A DNA stretch of 64,000 nucleotides from AAA164-E04 sp964342825 (GCA_964342825.1 CAYFHO010000003.1:89785-153784), one strand, 5' to 3'; shown: positions 27,742 through 37,291, counted from the first letter of the stretch. The notes: generated by a model from the sequence alone, not told the origin. Made by a program: numbers and translations.

Positions 27742-27847
27742 GGATAAGGCATAGCCTCCATGAACACTTTTCGCAATGACAATGAACTAATGTCGGCCTC
27801 GCTCCTTAATGACCATCATCCATTTAATTGCTTATCTGAATCCGATT

Positions 27848-30800
27848 TTAATCCCGCTCTGCCTTTTCCGTTTCTTCTGCCTTCTCTTCGGAAATCTGCT
27901 GCTTCCATGCTTCTATGCGAGGTGTTTTGCGATCAACTTCCTGGATAAGCTTTCTGACATCTTCAGGACTCCTGGTCACCACGGGGCGAAGGAAGACCAT
28001 CAGTTCGACATCACGTTCGACTTTGTCCCTCTTCTTGAAGGCATAGCCGAGGATGGGAATATCTCCGAGTAAAGGTACCTTGCGAACAATGTCGGAAGTT
28101 TCCTGTTGGATGATTCCTCCCAGCACCAGGGTTTCACCACTTTTAACAACCATATCTGTTTTGAAACTCCGAGTGTCGAGGATGGCTCCACCAAACAAGG
28201 TTTCCCCATTCCTTATGTTCGAAGATTCCACACGTATCTTCAAGGCCACTTCTTCTGAGTTGTTAATGTGAGGTGTGACTTCAAGGATGATTCCCACATC
28301 ACGATATTGAAAACTATCGTTACGTCCCCCTTCCCTGGTATTCAATGATCCGGAAATAAACGGCACCTGAGCCCCCACAAACAACTTGCCGAGTTCATTG
28401 TCCGCAACATTGATTTGTGGTTCTGCCATCACGTTGGCGTCTGTGTTTCTTCGCAGGAACTGAACTAAAATGTCCAGATTAAGAGATGAATCAAGAACAC
28501 CTGTTTTAAGTGCGTTTGCCGCTGTGGAACCCGAAAACACTTTCGTAAACGAGGTCAAGCCACCGGCCTGAAAAGAACCATCCAAATCATCGGCATCGAA
28601 CACCTGTGCTCCATCAGGAGACCAACGGGTGCCCAGTTTGTCCCTGAAGTCACTGGAAACTTCGACAATTTTGGCTTCGATCAATACTTGGGCCGTCGGG
28701 GTATCCAGTTCATTAACCAACTTCAAAACCTGGGGTAAGAAATGAACGTTGGAAGTGATCAAAAGGGAATTCGTTCTCGCATCAGGTACCACCCGCACTC
28801 GACCAATCAAGTCACTCACAGGACGAGAAACATTTTGAGCACCAAAGCCCCGCGGATTATCCTGCTGCCCTCCCAACCATGGAAAATAGGCATCCTCTGC
28901 CTGCTCCCTCTCCAGTTCAAAGTTGTTCTGATTCGGGTTGCCGTTGTTGTTGTTATTGTTGTTGTTATTTTGAGGTTGATTCTGGCGATTCTGATTCCGC
29001 TGCATTGCGGGAGAGCCTCCTTTGGCGAAGAGAATGTTCACGTTATTTGCCAGTTTAATAGAATTGGCAAAGTTCAATGGCACTCGCAAAGTCGTTTCAC
29101 CCGCACTCGATGGAACATCCAGTTGTTTCAAAACATTCTCGACTACTGCCATGTTCTCCAGTGAATTCGAGGTCACAATGATGGAATTCGAATACGGTTC
29201 GCTGGTGATTTTTAATTTACCCAGGAGTCTTCCTGTATTGTTGTTGCCGGAGGAAGAGCCTGAGTTGTACCCGTAATAAAAAATATCAAAGTAATCCCTG
29301 GAGTTTTGTTCCTTAATGAACAGCTCATTGAGAACCTCCTCAATATCCACGGCACTGACATACTTCAACTGAAAGATGCGGGGCACAAGGCTGTCATCGG
29401 TGATGGGTTCATCGAGTGATGCGATCATTTCTTCGATGCTTGGAATGGAGGCCGGAGGGGCCTGAACAATGACGGTGTTTCGTCGCAAGTCAGCCACAAA
29501 GCTGGGTTTTTTGGCCGAACTACTGGAAGAGCGACTGTAATTGTAAACATAGGTATATCGAGAAGAACTTCCCGATCCGCCCGAGTAAAGTTCCTTGAGC
29601 TGTTCGGCCACGTCGGTGGCATCCGCATTGTCCAGAGGGAACGCCTTGATGACCGTTTCCTGGGCATCTTCATTATCCAGATGTTCCAGCAGTTCTAACA
29701 TCGCCTTGTAGTTGGATTCACTGGAAAGAACGATCAGGGAGTTGGATCGGCTGTTTGCCGTCACCTCGATAGTTTCCTTGAGAGAAGTTCCACTAAGCTT
29801 TTCGTAAAGTGGTGCAATCTCACGCATCAATTCTTCACTATCGACATGCTGCAATGGAATCACCCGCACCGAAACATCCGTTGGCTTTTCCGAATCAAGG
29901 ATTTCAACCAATCGCTTGATCTCAGCAGCTCGGGCTTTGGGTGTGGAAATGATCAATCGGTTGGTGGCGGTATCGGCCCATAGACGAACCCCGCTGGCTC
30001 CCCCTCCCTCAGATGGCCTGGACGGTGGTGGACCCCGACGCGATGAAGAGGATCGGCTGGGTTGCGAGCTGACACCGTCCAAAATTCCGGCCAGTAACCC
30101 GGAAAGTTCTTCTGCCTCTGCATATTTGAGTTCGAAAATTTCAATGATGGAATCAGATAGAGCCACAACATCCAATTCCATGATCAAATCACTGAGCAAT
30201 CGAATATTCTCCGCAAAATCAGTTGCAATAATTTTGTTAGCGTTGTCATCGGTCTCCATCGTCCCAGTCTTGGACAGGATATTTTTAACCTTTTCCTTGA
30301 GTTCTGCAGCCTTGATGTAATCCAACTGAAACACCTTCACCACCGGTTGTCGGCTGTCATGGCTTTTGGTGTCATCCGAATCAATCAAGGTAGGGCTGAT
30401 CTTGGGTTGTTGACCTTCGGGAAGCAGAAATATGGACTGGGAAGATTCGATGGCATTAAAACCTTCGAGAGCCAAGGCCTGATAAACAAGTTCGATGGCC
30501 GCACGTTTGTCCATTTTAAGCGTACTGATGATGGTCAACTTGCAGTTGACCTTGGGATGTTTCACGATGCTTTTACCGGTGGATTCAGCAAGCCATTGAC
30601 TAATGATATCAATGTTTGCCTGTTTAAAACTCAAGAGTACCCCATCCTCTTTTGGATCCTCCTTGGAATTCTCAGATCCTTCTTCATTGTTGCTGATGCG
30701 TGCATTTGAACTATTGCCAGCTTGATTCCCAGACTGCGAGGGCGGGGTTTGCTGGGCGATTTCTGAATTAGGCTCGCTGCTTTCCCGCGCCCCATTGGGA

Positions 30801-31018
30801 TTTTCTGAACTGCCCTCAGTTTCCGCCGTCTGAGACTCGGTATTTTGAGGAGTGTTTGGGGTCGGTTCATTCTGTGCATTTTCAGACTGCGCACCTTCCG
30901 AAACATTTTGAGCCTCCAATGCATCGGACGAAGGTCTCGTCATGGCAAAGACAAGAAGGATCAGTAACACAATCCCGGCGAGACCGGCTTTCATTTGATT
31001 GGATGTGGGAGTTTTCAT
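27848..31018 (-). CDS. gspD: T2SS outer-membrane secretin GspD, greatly elongated
   Basis: The secretin channel of the type II secretion system, about 1056 residues against a usual 650-710. A membrane or signal segment comes first (AGIVLLILLVFAM), then a low-complexity Asn/Ser/Gln/Glu region to about residue 120. An N0-like domain follows (VLLSFKQANIDIISQWLAES). About six NolW/N1-type repeats then start with blocks such as VFQLDYIKAAEL, IFELKYAEAEEL, VIPLQHVDSEEL, AFPLDNADATDV, IFQLKYVSAVDI and VPLNFANSIKLA. The secretin core ends with VPLLGDIPILGYAFKKR. A nine-Asn run is encoded at 28943-28969. A TTG at 31030 overlaps the gspC stop; ATG 31018 is the alternative start used here. It is the last gene of the operon. 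Confidence 0.93.
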   Translation of the reverse strand: MKTPTSNQMKAGLAGIVLLILLVFAMTRPSSDALEAQNVSEGAQSENAQNEPTPNTPQNTESQTAETEGSSENPNGARESSEPNSEIAQQTPPSQSGNQAGNSSNARISNNEEGSENSKEDPKEDGVLLSFKQANIDIISQWLAESTGKSIVKHPKVNCKLTIISTLKMDKRAAIELVYQALALEGFNAIESSQSIFLLPEGQQPKISPTLIDSDDTKSHDSRQPVVKVFQLDYIKAAELKEKVKNILSKTGTMETDDNANKIIATDFAENIRLLSDLIMELDVVALSDSIIEIFELKYAEAEELSGLLAGILDGVSSQPSRSSSSRRGPPPSRPSEGGGASGVRLWADTATNRLIISTPKARAAEIKRLVEILDSEKPTDVSVRVIPLQHVDSEELMREIAPLYEKLSGTSLKETIEVTANSRSNSLIVLSSESNYKAMLELLEHLDNEDAQETVIKAFPLDNADATDVAEQLKELYSGGSGSSSRYTYVYNYSRSSSSSAKKPSFVADLRRNTVIVQAPPASIPSIEEMIASLDEPITDDSLVPRIFQLKYVSAVDIEEVLNELFIKEQNSRDYFDIFYYGYNSGSSSGNNNTGRLLGKLKITSEPYSNSIIVTSNSLENMAVVENVLKQLDVPSSAGETTLRVPLNFANSIKLANNVNILFAKGGSPAMQRNQNRQNQPQNNNNNNNNNGNPNQNNFELEREQAEDAYFPWLGGQQDNPRGFGAQNVSRPVSDLIGRVRVVPDARTNSLLITSNVHFLPQVLKLVNELDTPTAQVLIEAKIVEVSSDFRDKLGTRWSPDGAQVFDADDLDGSFQAGGLTSFTKVFSGSTAANALKTGVLDSSLNLDILVQFLRRNTDANVMAEPQINVADNELGKLFVGAQVPFISGSLNTREGGRNDSFQYRDVGIILEVTPHINNSEEVALKIRVESSNIRNGETLFGGAILDTRSFKTDMVVKSGETLVLGGIIQQETSDIVRKVPLLGDIPILGYAFKKRDKVERDVELMVFLRPVVTRSPEDVRKLIQEVDRKTPRIEAWKQQISEEKAEETEKAERD
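28943..28969 (-). repeat. AAC/AAT trinucleotide run inside gspD
   Basis: Nine consecutive Asn codons (AAC and AAT mixed) encode a poly-Asn stretch in an inter-repeat loop of the secretin. It is a microsatellite that could change length by slippage in steps of three without breaking the frame. Confidence 0.85.
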
Positions 31019-31026
31019 AAAACAAT

Positions 31027-31530
31027 TCAATGGGATGCATCAGGCATCAGGGATGTGCTCCCTATGCCTGAAAAAATAGATAATTCACTAGTGTTGCCTT
31101 CGTGCTCAACGAGGACACGGTTGGCTCCGACACGGAGTACTTTGACGCCTCGCAATGTTTCCCCCTGCTTGACCTTTCCTGTTTGGCCATCCGGTGTCTG
31201 GAGAATGGCATAAGGATCGGCAATACCAATCAATGCCATGGGCGGCGGCTTGGGGGTCCTTCCGAAGATCCCGCTTTTTTCGAGCTTCTCCGAACGTTGG
31301 GTGATTTCTGGAGGCAAGGAGTCCTGCTTTGACTTGGGTTTTCCGCGTTCTGAATTCTGGTTACTTTTTTGCGACGTGGATGAATGTTCACCAGTTGAGG
31401 TGACTAGTTTGATCGGCTGAACATCATCCAGAGGCAATTTTCGAAACATCATTTGAACCAAAGGCATCAACGCGAGGATGCAGAGCACAATGGCGAGTGA
31501 TTTATAAACCAAAGTTAAACGTTCAAGCAC
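31027..31530 (-). CDS. gspC: T2SS inner-membrane GspC-like (PilP-like) protein
   Basis: A bitopic protein of about 167 residues: a short cytoplasmic start, one membrane helix (SLAIVLCILALMPLVQMMF), a Ser/Lys/Glu-rich linker and a C-terminal homology-region domain (MALIGIADPYAILQTPDGQT to VLVEHEGNTSEL). This domain is the part of GspC/PilP that contacts the secretin. The GTG at 31530 is chosen because GGAGG lies five bases before it; longer in-frame starts would run deep into gspM. The start overlaps the gspM stop by eight bases, and the stop overlaps the TTG option for gspD. In canonical T2SS operons gspC leads; here it sits near the end beside gspD. Confidence 0.75.
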   Translation of the reverse strand: MLERLTLVYKSLAIVLCILALMPLVQMMFRKLPLDDVQPIKLVTSTGEHSSTSQKSNQNSERGKPKSKQDSLPPEITQRSEKLEKSGIFGRTPKPPPMALIGIADPYAILQTPDGQTGKVKQGETLRGVKVLRVGANRVLVEHEGNTSELSIFSGIGSTSLMPDASH

Positions 31531-32086
31531 GACGACCTCCTTCCTTTTTCCACAACTGATAATCAAGAATAATGACGTCGGCAGACCATTGCAGTTGCCC
31601 CGGTTTACGTTTGTCAGATCGAATGTTGAATGAATCAATCAACAGAGGGTAGCCGGTTGATTGAAAACGGTGCAGCAAGGGCATCAGCGATTTCATGGGG
31701 CCTTCACCTTCCATCTGCAGTGTGGCGGCAACTCCCTTTCCTCCACTGCCGGGAACCTCACGGATCTGCCCCATCTTGTATCCGGATTTCTTGACCAGAT
31801 CCTGGATCGAGCGTCCGACATTTCCAACGAGATTGCTGTGATTGATTTCATGAACCTCCAATTGAAAGCGATCCCTCAGCTTTTCAATTTTCATGACCTT
31901 GGTTTCATATGAGCGAAAAAGCTCCCCCATTTGTTGGGCTTCATCCAGCTTCTTGAAATAAGCCTGACGGTCCCCTTCGATCAGTCCCAACAAAGAACTT
32001 CCGTAGAACAAACTTAAATAAACAACAATGATCACAGCACCGCCGATCAGTGTGCGTTTGTCTTTTTCTGACATTGAATCAAGCAT
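31523..32086 (-). CDS. gspM: T2SS assembly protein GspM/PilO-like
   Basis: A 187-residue bitopic membrane protein. It has a short cytoplasmic start, a membrane helix (GAVIIVVYLSLFYGSSLLG), a predicted coiled coil (AYFKKLDEAQQMGELFRSYE and on) and a C-terminal ferredoxin-like domain ending in VIILDYQLWK. This is the PilO/GspM plan. GspM pairs with GspL in the inner-membrane platform. It lies 17 bases after gspL and overlaps gspC by eight bases. An in-frame ATG at 32074 is an alternative start. Confidence 0.75.
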   Translation of the reverse strand: MLDSMSEKDKRTLIGGAVIIVVYLSLFYGSSLLGLIEGDRQAYFKKLDEAQQMGELFRSYETKVMKIEKLRDRFQLEVHEINHSNLVGNVGRSIQDLVKKSGYKMGQIREVPGSGGKGVAATLQMEGEGPMKSLMPLLHRFQSTGYPLLIDSFNIRSDKRKPGQLQWSADVIILDYQLWKKEGGRRA

Positions 32087-32103
32087 ATCAACCTACTCTC
32101 CTG

Positions 32104-33621
32104 TTACTTTGACTTGTTCTTGGTATCATCAGGTCGTTCAAGGCCCAAAACCGAATTCGGTAATGCAGGTCGTCGGAGGTGATCTTTTAGTGTGATCGAG
32201 ATCCGCACCGTGGTATTGCGTTTTTGTTTGTCCGGTGTTTGTTCATCGAGCACAACCTGATCAAACCAACCACCCTCAAGCAATTTTGCCCGTAAATCTT
32301 CGGGGTGTGCATTTTGTGGTAAGGTACCCCTGATTTGGACTCTGCGATCGGATCCCATTTCCAATGATTCAAGGTGAAAACCAGAGACACTTTTCGCGGC
32401 CAACAATCCTACCAAATCCATATAAGGCACAGCATTCTGTTGAATGTGCTCCAGGAAACTCAGCTCCCGATCTATTTCGGGTAGTTTCTTTTGCTGTGCC
32501 TGGAAATCTTTTAATTGCTGATCCAGCTTGCCGATCCTTAAGGAAGGCTCGATGCGTCTGGCAAGCAAAGCGACGACACAAAGCACGACCAACATCGCCG
32601 CCCATCGCAAATAAGGAATTTGCGAAATGATGGGAACATCTTGGATTTCTTCCTCCGCTTTGAGTTCAATGCATCGGTCAGATTCCAATGCCCCCCGGTA
32701 CTGACCCAAAACTTGAACCGGGAAGCTTGTGGATGATGCGATGAATGAACTCAGGAATTCTCGTTCAGGGAGGAGGTGATTCAATATGATCAGAAGTGAT
32801 CGCACACTTTCTTCAATTCCGGTCACCAAGACTGGATGATTACCTTCTGTCTCAATCATTCTGTTGATCAAGGGAGACACCCATTCCTTCATGCCATTCG
32901 CATCCACTGTCTCCAGGGTCGGTAAGAAGGCCTCTGTGGAGGTATCACCGGATGAATTCAAAAGTTCTTGAATGGCTCCCTTTAACTGGTTCCATCCCCA
33001 ATTGAAATGTTGAATCGAAGAAGGAATTCCATCGGACATTTCAATCAGGTCGATGGATGAAGAGCGAAGGTCCAATATCCAGCACTTCTTGAAACCCCGA
33101 GTCTGAGCGTAAAACGATCCCGCACAGGCACTAAGGGTAAAACGAACTTTGAGTCCGCAATCCTCCAGGATTTCAACGTAGTGTTGGAACAACGATTTCT
33201 TAATGGCTCCAACGGAAATTTCCTCAGCAGATTCAACCTCCGACAAGGTATTGGCCTGCGATTGTCCGGACCGTATAAATCCCCAGGCCAATTCCTCAGG
33301 TGGCAATGGCCACTCCTTCTCAATCTGAAGTTCAATCAAATTCCTGATAGCTGATTCTTTTGCAACCGGAACCTTGATCGGGCGCAATGACGAACCTCCA
33401 CCGCTCAAAAGGCAAATACATTCGACATCTCGCGGAGAAATGCCCTCAAAGCAGTCACAGATGGATCGCTTGACTTCATCCACACTATCCTGGATCAAGT
33501 GCCCACCGTCCCCGCGCTGAATATCAACGGCAAAGGCTTTTTCATTGAGTAATCCGCTCCATAGATCGGAACGAACTTCCATCACCAGACGGTTGGAGCT
33601 TGAGGTTTTCAAATCATTCAT
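32104..33621 (-). CDS. gspL: T2SS platform protein GspL (PilM/PilN-like fusion)
   Basis: A 505-residue protein. The cytoplasmic part (about 1-330) is a PilM/actin-like fold that in T2SS binds the ATPase GspE: note CICLLSGGGSSLRPIKVPVA near residue 70 and ELQIEKEWPLPPEELAWGF. One membrane helix follows at about 345 (WAAMLVVLCVVALLA). A coiled coil and a PilN-like periplasmic domain with SGFHLESLEMGSDRRVQIRG come next. The start overlaps the gspK stop (ATGA at 33618-33621), so translation is coupled. It is longer than E. coli-type GspL (about 400), mainly through a full PilM-like half. Confidence 0.8.
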   Translation of the reverse strand: MNDLKTSSSNRLVMEVRSDLWSGLLNEKAFAVDIQRGDGGHLIQDSVDEVKRSICDCFEGISPRDVECICLLSGGGSSLRPIKVPVAKESAIRNLIELQIEKEWPLPPEELAWGFIRSGQSQANTLSEVESAEEISVGAIKKSLFQHYVEILEDCGLKVRFTLSACAGSFYAQTRGFKKCWILDLRSSSIDLIEMSDGIPSSIQHFNWGWNQLKGAIQELLNSSGDTSTEAFLPTLETVDANGMKEWVSPLINRMIETEGNHPVLVTGIEESVRSLLIILNHLLPEREFLSSFIASSTSFPVQVLGQYRGALESDRCIELKAEEEIQDVPIISQIPYLRWAAMLVVLCVVALLARRIEPSLRIGKLDQQLKDFQAQQKKLPEIDRELSFLEHIQQNAVPYMDLVGLLAAKSVSGFHLESLEMGSDRRVQIRGTLPQNAHPEDLRAKLLEGGWFDQVVLDEQTPDKQKRNTTVRISITLKDHLRRPALPNSVLGLERPDDTKNKSK

Positions 33622-34991
33622 GGGTATTCCCTGTATCCAAGGGTGGTGATTTCATAAGCATCAACTCGAACGATCACTTCGATCTGTTTACGAGCGCCAG
33701 TGGAAGTCACTTTTCCTTCGCTTAAGATTCGAAAAGTATCGGATCGGACACCAATTCTTGGGCAAAGCTGCTTGAAAATATCTGTGGTCATGTCAGGCAC
33801 ATTGAGCAAGGCACCCACCGATTCAAAATAACCCGAGGAGGATCGATAGTTCACCACCGATTGCGCCAACTCTCGTGTCATTCCCGGCAAACAGGAAAGC
33901 ACTTGCTGCGATGCTGAGTTGATGTTGACGCGTCCAGGCAAGGAGGACTCGGACTTGACGGTGACGTAATCCGACATGGAGATAAAATCACTGGTTGATA
34001 TCAGTTTATTGCCTGATCCAGAGCGATCTCCACTTCGATTTGGTCCATTCGAATTATTCGAATTTCCCCGGTTAGGTTCATCGTCGTCGTCCCCTGTTTC
34101 GACGACATCCAGCAGATTGGCTATGGTTTGAAATTCATTGTTGTTTCGATAATTGACGATGGATTTTGCCAGATCAGCGGAAACGCCTGGAATCTCAGTC
34201 AATTCCGTTTCATCGGCCTCCTGTATGGAAATTCTGGAATCTCCGGATGCCGTGGTATTGGCCATGGCAGCATGTACGGTCACCCATTCACTCCACCCTA
34301 GATCAAGGCGGCCATCTTGGTTGTCCATGGGTTCGGAAAGATCACCGTCATTTTCTTCCGGATCCAGTGTCATGTTTCGATTGGCATCCTCACCGAAAAA
34401 CAAATCCGGCGACATGCCGTAAACCATTTTCAATTCATCCACACTTTGAAAAGGGGCGTTTCGTGGCAGGTAGCTGGGAGATAAAGCTGCGTAGGTATCC
34501 GATTCGGCTCCGCCTGGGGTGACTTCATCGTTACTGTCACGAAAATCAATAATGGAGGCTGCGAGTGCATCGCTTGAACCGGGCAATTTGGCAAGCTCTT
34601 CCTTTGAGGCGGTATTAACATTCAACCGGGCTTCTTCATCACGAATTCCAAAAGTCCATGTCGCAGAGGATAAATTGTCCCCACCATGTCCCACCCGGAA
34701 ATGACCTCTTGAAAAGGCAATATCTTTGAATGATTGAGGTGCATCAGCCAATGCCCCGGTGTGATGGACACCTCGTTGCATTCGATCCTGCGCATCTTCG
34801 TAAAGGAGTGCTTTGGCTTTTTCGATTCCAGCCAAAGCCAGATAATAAGCCTGAATTCGATCTCCGTGATTCTTGGTAACGGTCAAATCTATCCTCGAAG
34901 CATAAAGGGTTCCCACCACAACAACCGACAACAAGGCCAGGCACCAGAGCATGCCAACCAATATGGATCCGTTGTGTGATTTCATTTTCAT
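33618..34991 (-). CDS. gspK: T2SS minor pseudopilin GspK-like with helix-hairpin-helix repeats
   Basis: A 457-residue minor pseudopilin. The N-terminal hydrophobic helix (GSILVGMLWCLALLSVVVVG) lacks the usual prepilin Glu at +5, as is typical for GspK. Three helix-hairpin-helix (ComEA/GspK-type) units are visible: LNVNTASKEELAKLPGSSDA, then DETELTEIPGVSADLAKSIV, then VNINSASQQVLSCLPGMTRE. An Asn/Ser/Gly/Asp-rich linker lies between units two and three. GspK caps the pseudopilus tip with GspI and GspJ. The ATG at 34991 lies 4 bases after the gspJ stop. The length is well above the usual 300-330, because of the extra HhH units and the linker. Confidence 0.85.
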   Translation of the reverse strand: MKMKSHNGSILVGMLWCLALLSVVVVGTLYASRIDLTVTKNHGDRIQAYYLALAGIEKAKALLYEDAQDRMQRGVHHTGALADAPQSFKDIAFSRGHFRVGHGGDNLSSATWTFGIRDEEARLNVNTASKEELAKLPGSSDALAASIIDFRDSNDEVTPGGAESDTYAALSPSYLPRNAPFQSVDELKMVYGMSPDLFFGEDANRNMTLDPEENDGDLSEPMDNQDGRLDLGWSEWVTVHAAMANTTASGDSRISIQEADETELTEIPGVSADLAKSIVNYRNNNEFQTIANLLDVVETGDDDDEPNRGNSNNSNGPNRSGDRSGSGNKLISTSDFISMSDYVTVKSESSLPGRVNINSASQQVLSCLPGMTRELAQSVVNYRSSSGYFESVGALLNVPDMTTDIFKQLCPRIGVRSDTFRILSEGKVTSTGARKQIEVIVRVDAYEITTLGYREYP

Positions 34992-34995
34992 GGTG

Positions 34996-35808
34996 TCATC
35001 TTGAAGTGTTTGAGTTACCAGCGTTGTTGGAAATATTAGTTGAACTACTCTCTTCCGTTTCCGAGTGAGCCAGATTCAATCGCACGATCGTTTGAAAAAC
35101 CAAGGCACCTGGTGGGGTCTGTTGTGTCTCGGCTACCGGGTTTGCCGTCGGTGCAGGTTTTGTTTCGGATTTTTCAGGAATCATCAGGGACACACGAACT
35201 GCTTCGGGAAATCCGACACGACCGGCAGAAGCGATCAAGGAAGATTCTTCGCTCTCGGTGGTTTGTTCCGGGGTTTCAGCATCACCCCAATCGTCATACC
35301 AATCCCAGCCGTCGTAATATTCAAATTTCAACCCCAGCAAATCATCGATCAAAACCTGACGCTGTCCACCCTCCAAAGGTTTGTCGTCTGGCAATGCATC
35401 TCGTCGCCTCAACAAAACGAAACGTCCTGTCTCTGGGTGCTGCACCACAAAATAACTGACCTCACAATAATCGGCTTCCATCGGGAAATTGGGAGTATGA
35501 TGCCGTGTCACAAAATCAATATTATCCGCCTCAATGCCTTCCAGAGTGCGATCCAGTCCAAGTATTTCATGTTGCTCGGATAAACGATCAGCAGATCTTA
35601 GGTCAGTGGCGATCATTTCCATCACGACTCGGGCTGTTTGAATGGCATCGGAACGATCTTCCACGATAGAACGTCCAGTTAATGCAGCCTGCAGGCAAAC
35701 ATAAGAAGCCATCAGGATACCTGTCATAAGGCTGACACTGATCAACAGCTCGACTAGAGTGAAGCCTCTTATGTCATGATTCTGTTGATGTGTCATGGAA
35801 CGGTACAT
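34996..35808 (-). CDS. gspJ: T2SS minor pseudopilin GspJ-like
   Basis: A 270-residue pseudopilin with the leader RGFTLVELLISVSLMTGILM (conserved Glu +5). The body is consistent with GspJ: a long alpha helix, then a beta-rich domain with YCEVSYFVVQHPETGRFVLL and RRDALPD. It has a Pro/Thr/Gln-rich C terminus and an Asn/Ser tail. It lies 8 bases after the gspI stop. The ATGs at 35808 and 35796 are both possible starts. Confidence 0.78.
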   Translation of the reverse strand: MYRSMTHQQNHDIRGFTLVELLISVSLMTGILMASYVCLQAALTGRSIVEDRSDAIQTARVVMEMIATDLRSADRLSEQHEILGLDRTLEGIEADNIDFVTRHHTPNFPMEADYCEVSYFVVQHPETGRFVLLRRRDALPDDKPLEGGQRQVLIDDLLGLKFEYYDGWDWYDDWGDAETPEQTTESEESSLIASAGRVGFPEAVRVSLMIPEKSETKPAPTANPVAETQQTPPGALVFQTIVRLNLAHSETEESSSTNISNNAGNSNTSR

Positions 35809-35816
35809 GGGCTATT

Positions 35817-36251
35817 TCAGGGCTGAGTGGTCGTCCTGTCATTGGTTTTGGCATTGTCTCTATCTGCACTGGAGGAAATTCCGGAGGGAGGTTCAAACAG
35901 CAAGGTTTCCAAGGTGAAAATGGAACTCTCTGATCCAGGTTCTCGAAGCACTTTGACTTCGACATGGAACAGCCCTTCAGTATCGGTTTCTTTGAGGGTT
36001 TGCTCCCAAAAAAAATCGGGGAGTGAAATTCCACATTCCCCTTCTTCCGCTCCTTCAATGTAATACCCATCAGCGCGAAGAAACTCGATTCTACCCGCGG
36101 CAAACAGGGCAGCCTTGGTTTGAATCTCTGATTCCTTACTTGAAGAAAGTGATGTGGTGACCCCGCGAGCCAATCCAGCAATGCCAACTCCGAGTATCAA
36201 CACAGCGAACAATAGTTCTGTGAGTGAAAATCCAGCTTCGGAATGCTTCAT
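35817..36251 (-). CDS. gspI: T2SS minor pseudopilin GspI-like
   Basis: A 144-residue pseudopilin with leader AGFSLTELLFAVLILGVGIAG and Glu +5. Size and position between gspH and gspJ fit GspI, which nucleates the pseudopilus tip. The start ATG overlaps the gspH stop by four bases (36248-36251). The C-terminal third is a small beta domain (GLFHVEVKVLREPGSESSIF). Confidence 0.8.
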   Translation of the reverse strand: MKHSEAGFSLTELLFAVLILGVGIAGLARGVTTSLSSSKESEIQTKAALFAAGRIEFLRADGYYIEGAEEGECGISLPDFFWEQTLKETDTEGLFHVEVKVLREPGSESSIFTLETLLFEPPSGISSSADRDNAKTNDRTTTQP

Positions 36252-36826
36252 GGCTGGATCCTTTCCAGATTTTCAAACCGAACCCGGCAAGTAATCGGAT
36301 CCAATTGAATCATTAGACCAAACCCCATGCGGTCTCTCAGTTCAATGTCTTTCCCCTCACTGGTGCCATTGGGGTGAAAAACAAAAACACCATCAGGTAT
36401 TTCCTTTAAACGTGGAAGAGCGGATTCAGCTTCCGACTCACCCGCTCCTCCCGAAAACTCGCTTACGGGCTGATGAAATCGAATCCCCACGTGAGGATGC
36501 AACTGACTCGTCTTGCGATCGAAATCTTTGAGAGGAATATAGGGAGTCTCGGATGATGAATTTCTTTCTTCGACGATGAGTTTGGAGTTTTCCAAATCAA
36601 TGCGAACACGGTGTTGTCGATGGGTCGAAATGGATCGACTGTATGCGGTTTTGAATGCGGCACTCAGTTTTCGAGCATTCGACCGCAACTGGGCTTCCTC
36701 ATAACTCCCCTTCATTTCGGGAATCATAAGCACAGTCATAATGCTGATAATGACCAGCACAATCATCATTTCAATCAAGGTAAAACCTCGATCGAATGGG
36801 CGCTTTAAATGAGCGGTGTGTATCAT
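36248..36826 (-). CDS. gspH: T2SS minor pseudopilin GspH-like
   Basis: A 192-residue pseudopilin with leader RGFTLIEMMIVLVIISIMTV. The GspH pattern follows: ARKLSAAFKTAYSRSISTHR, then a beta-rich domain. The ATG at 36826 is chosen because it overlaps the gspG stop as ATGA; the TTG two codons upstream is less likely. Order and size fit GspH. Confidence 0.82.
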   Translation of the reverse strand: MIHTAHLKRPFDRGFTLIEMMIVLVIISIMTVLMIPEMKGSYEEAQLRSNARKLSAAFKTAYSRSISTHRQHRVRIDLENSKLIVEERNSSSETPYIPLKDFDRKTSQLHPHVGIRFHQPVSEFSGGAGESEAESALPRLKEIPDGVFVFHPNGTSEGKDIELRDRMGFGLMIQLDPITCRVRFENLERIQP

Positions 36827-37281
36827 TCCCAATTCGAAATGTCGGCACCTTCCGCTTCGCCACCATCGGCGTTATCGGCACCTCTGGACCAAAGATCAAA
36901 GGTCATGGATCCATGTTGTCCTGGACTGGTGTATTGGTAAGGATTTCCCCAAGGATCGGGACGAAGTAATTTGATATAAGGTCCTCGCCACTTTCCGGCC
37001 GCATCGGAGGGTTCATTGACCAATGCATCCAACCCCTCTTCTGAAGTTGGATAGCGGTCCATATGGATATAGAACTTCTCCACCGCGGACTCCAACTCCA
37101 CGATATTGGCGCGGGCCATGCTGACTTTGGCATCATGAGCCGTCCCGATAAACTGAGGGATAATCGTCGCCGCCAAAATTCCGAGGATGACAACGACCAC
37201 CATGATTTCCACAAGGGTAAAACCAGATCGAAACTTTCGACTGCGATCTTTTCCGATTAACATTGAGTGAGGTATTTTCAT
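36823..37281 (-). CDS. gspG: T2SS major pseudopilin GspG
   Basis: A 152-residue major pseudopilin that polymerises into the pseudopilus. The leader is SGFTLVEIMVVVVILGILAA (Glu +5). The diagnostic GspG body is DRYPTSEEGLDALVNEP, GPYIKLLRPDPWGNPYQY and FDLWSRGADNADGGEAEGAD, including the calcium-binding loop. The leader peptide before the processing site is longer than usual (about 19 residues). It lies 10 bases after gspF. Confidence 0.95.
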   Translation of the reverse strand: MKIPHSMLIGKDRSRKFRSGFTLVEIMVVVVILGILAATIIPQFIGTAHDAKVSMARANIVELESAVEKFYIHMDRYPTSEEGLDALVNEPSDAAGKWRGPYIKLLRPDPWGNPYQYTSPGQHGSMTFDLWSRGADNADGGEAEGADISNWE

Positions 37282-37291
37282 AAAAAAGGAA

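Noticed and set aside
28943..28969. Possible short tandem array resembling a CRISPR or regulatory repeat
   Set aside because: It is a simple run of Asn codons in the gspD frame, with no spacers.
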